Source of the DNA: Rikenellaceae bacterium
GTDB taxonomy: Bacteria; Bacteroidota; Bacteroidia; Bacteroidales; UBA932
Length of the DNA: 22,843 bases
Reading direction: 5' to 3'
Assembly (NCBI GenBank): GCA_900769885.1
Contig: CAAGIG010000023.1
Location: 1 to 22,843, forward strand
Of the stretch, positions 22,843 through 22,843 are shown piece after piece. The position numbers and the translations under genes are program-made. The notes beneath the pieces were generated by a model that saw nothing but the letters and a program-made list of their open reading frames with translations, was not told the DNA's origin and made no database searches. Every line of letters starts with the position of its first letter. The stretch's first letter is position 1.

Positions 22843-22843
22843 A

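Noticed and set aside
22359..22843. tRNA, tmRNA, SRP RNA or CRISPR array in the right-hand intergenic region
   Set aside because: No cloverleaf with a TTC-type loop, no tmRNA ends, no SRP GGAAG/AGCA core, and no regularly spaced repeat. The motifs alternate in orientation and are unevenly spaced.

Overview
The window looks like chromosomal DNA from a member of the order Bacteroidales (phylum Bacteroidota). Four things support this. An Lnb/DUF4105-type lipoprotein N-acyltransferase, a protein of that phylum, is present. The run guaB, SurA-like lipoprotein, SurA-like isomerase, OstA-like protein is a Bacteroidota arrangement. Shine-Dalgarno sequences are weak or absent. TAnnTTTG-like -7 boxes (CAAAnnTA on the plus strand) lie in front of several transcription units. 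No plasmid, phage or CRISPR features were seen, and the genus cannot be fixed from sequence reading alone.

Almost every gene lies on the minus strand, so transcription runs from right to left. From the right: the monocistronic S15 gene rpsO with its own terminator (21.4-21.7 kb); pnp (19.1-21.3 kb) with a strong terminator; a secreted NlpC/P60 cell-wall endopeptidase with a small helical protein of unknown function (17.7-19.0 kb); a tightly overlapping trio of Lnb-like acyltransferase, YhcH-family sugar-binding protein and YhcC-like radical SAM protein (15.1-17.6 kb); guaB followed by three envelope-biogenesis genes, namely a SurA-like lipoprotein, a SurA-like isomerase and an OstA-like protein with a repeat-rich insert (9.0-15.0 kb); a histidine-utilisation unit hutH, hutI, MBL hydrolase, ftcD (3.8-8.9 kb) ending in a terminator; and a type II fatty-acid synthesis unit fabH, fabF, fabZ, fabG (0.1-3.5 kb) ending in another terminator at the left edge.

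The only plus-strand gene is a YgjP-like zinc metallopeptidase (21.8-22.4 kb), which is extremely C-rich and G-poor. It shares a divergent promoter region with rpsO. To its right lie about 430 bases with no convincing gene. They hold four copies of a C-rich motif in alternating orientation, a second copy of the last 14 bases of the metallopeptidase gene, and two strong hairpins. The tail of another minus-strand gene may enter at the right edge.

Functionally, the envelope genes fit together: LPS transport, periplasmic chaperoning, lipoprotein acylation, cell-wall hydrolysis and fatty acid supply. The hut genes form a catabolic route from histidine to glutamate that delivers one-carbon units to tetrahydrofolate, but the urocanase gene hutU is not in the window. 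The best candidates for something undescribed are the repeat-structured 22.36-22.65 kb region, the hut unit with its MBL hydrolase, altered HutI metal ligand and dyad at the promoter, and the repeat insert of the OstA-like protein.
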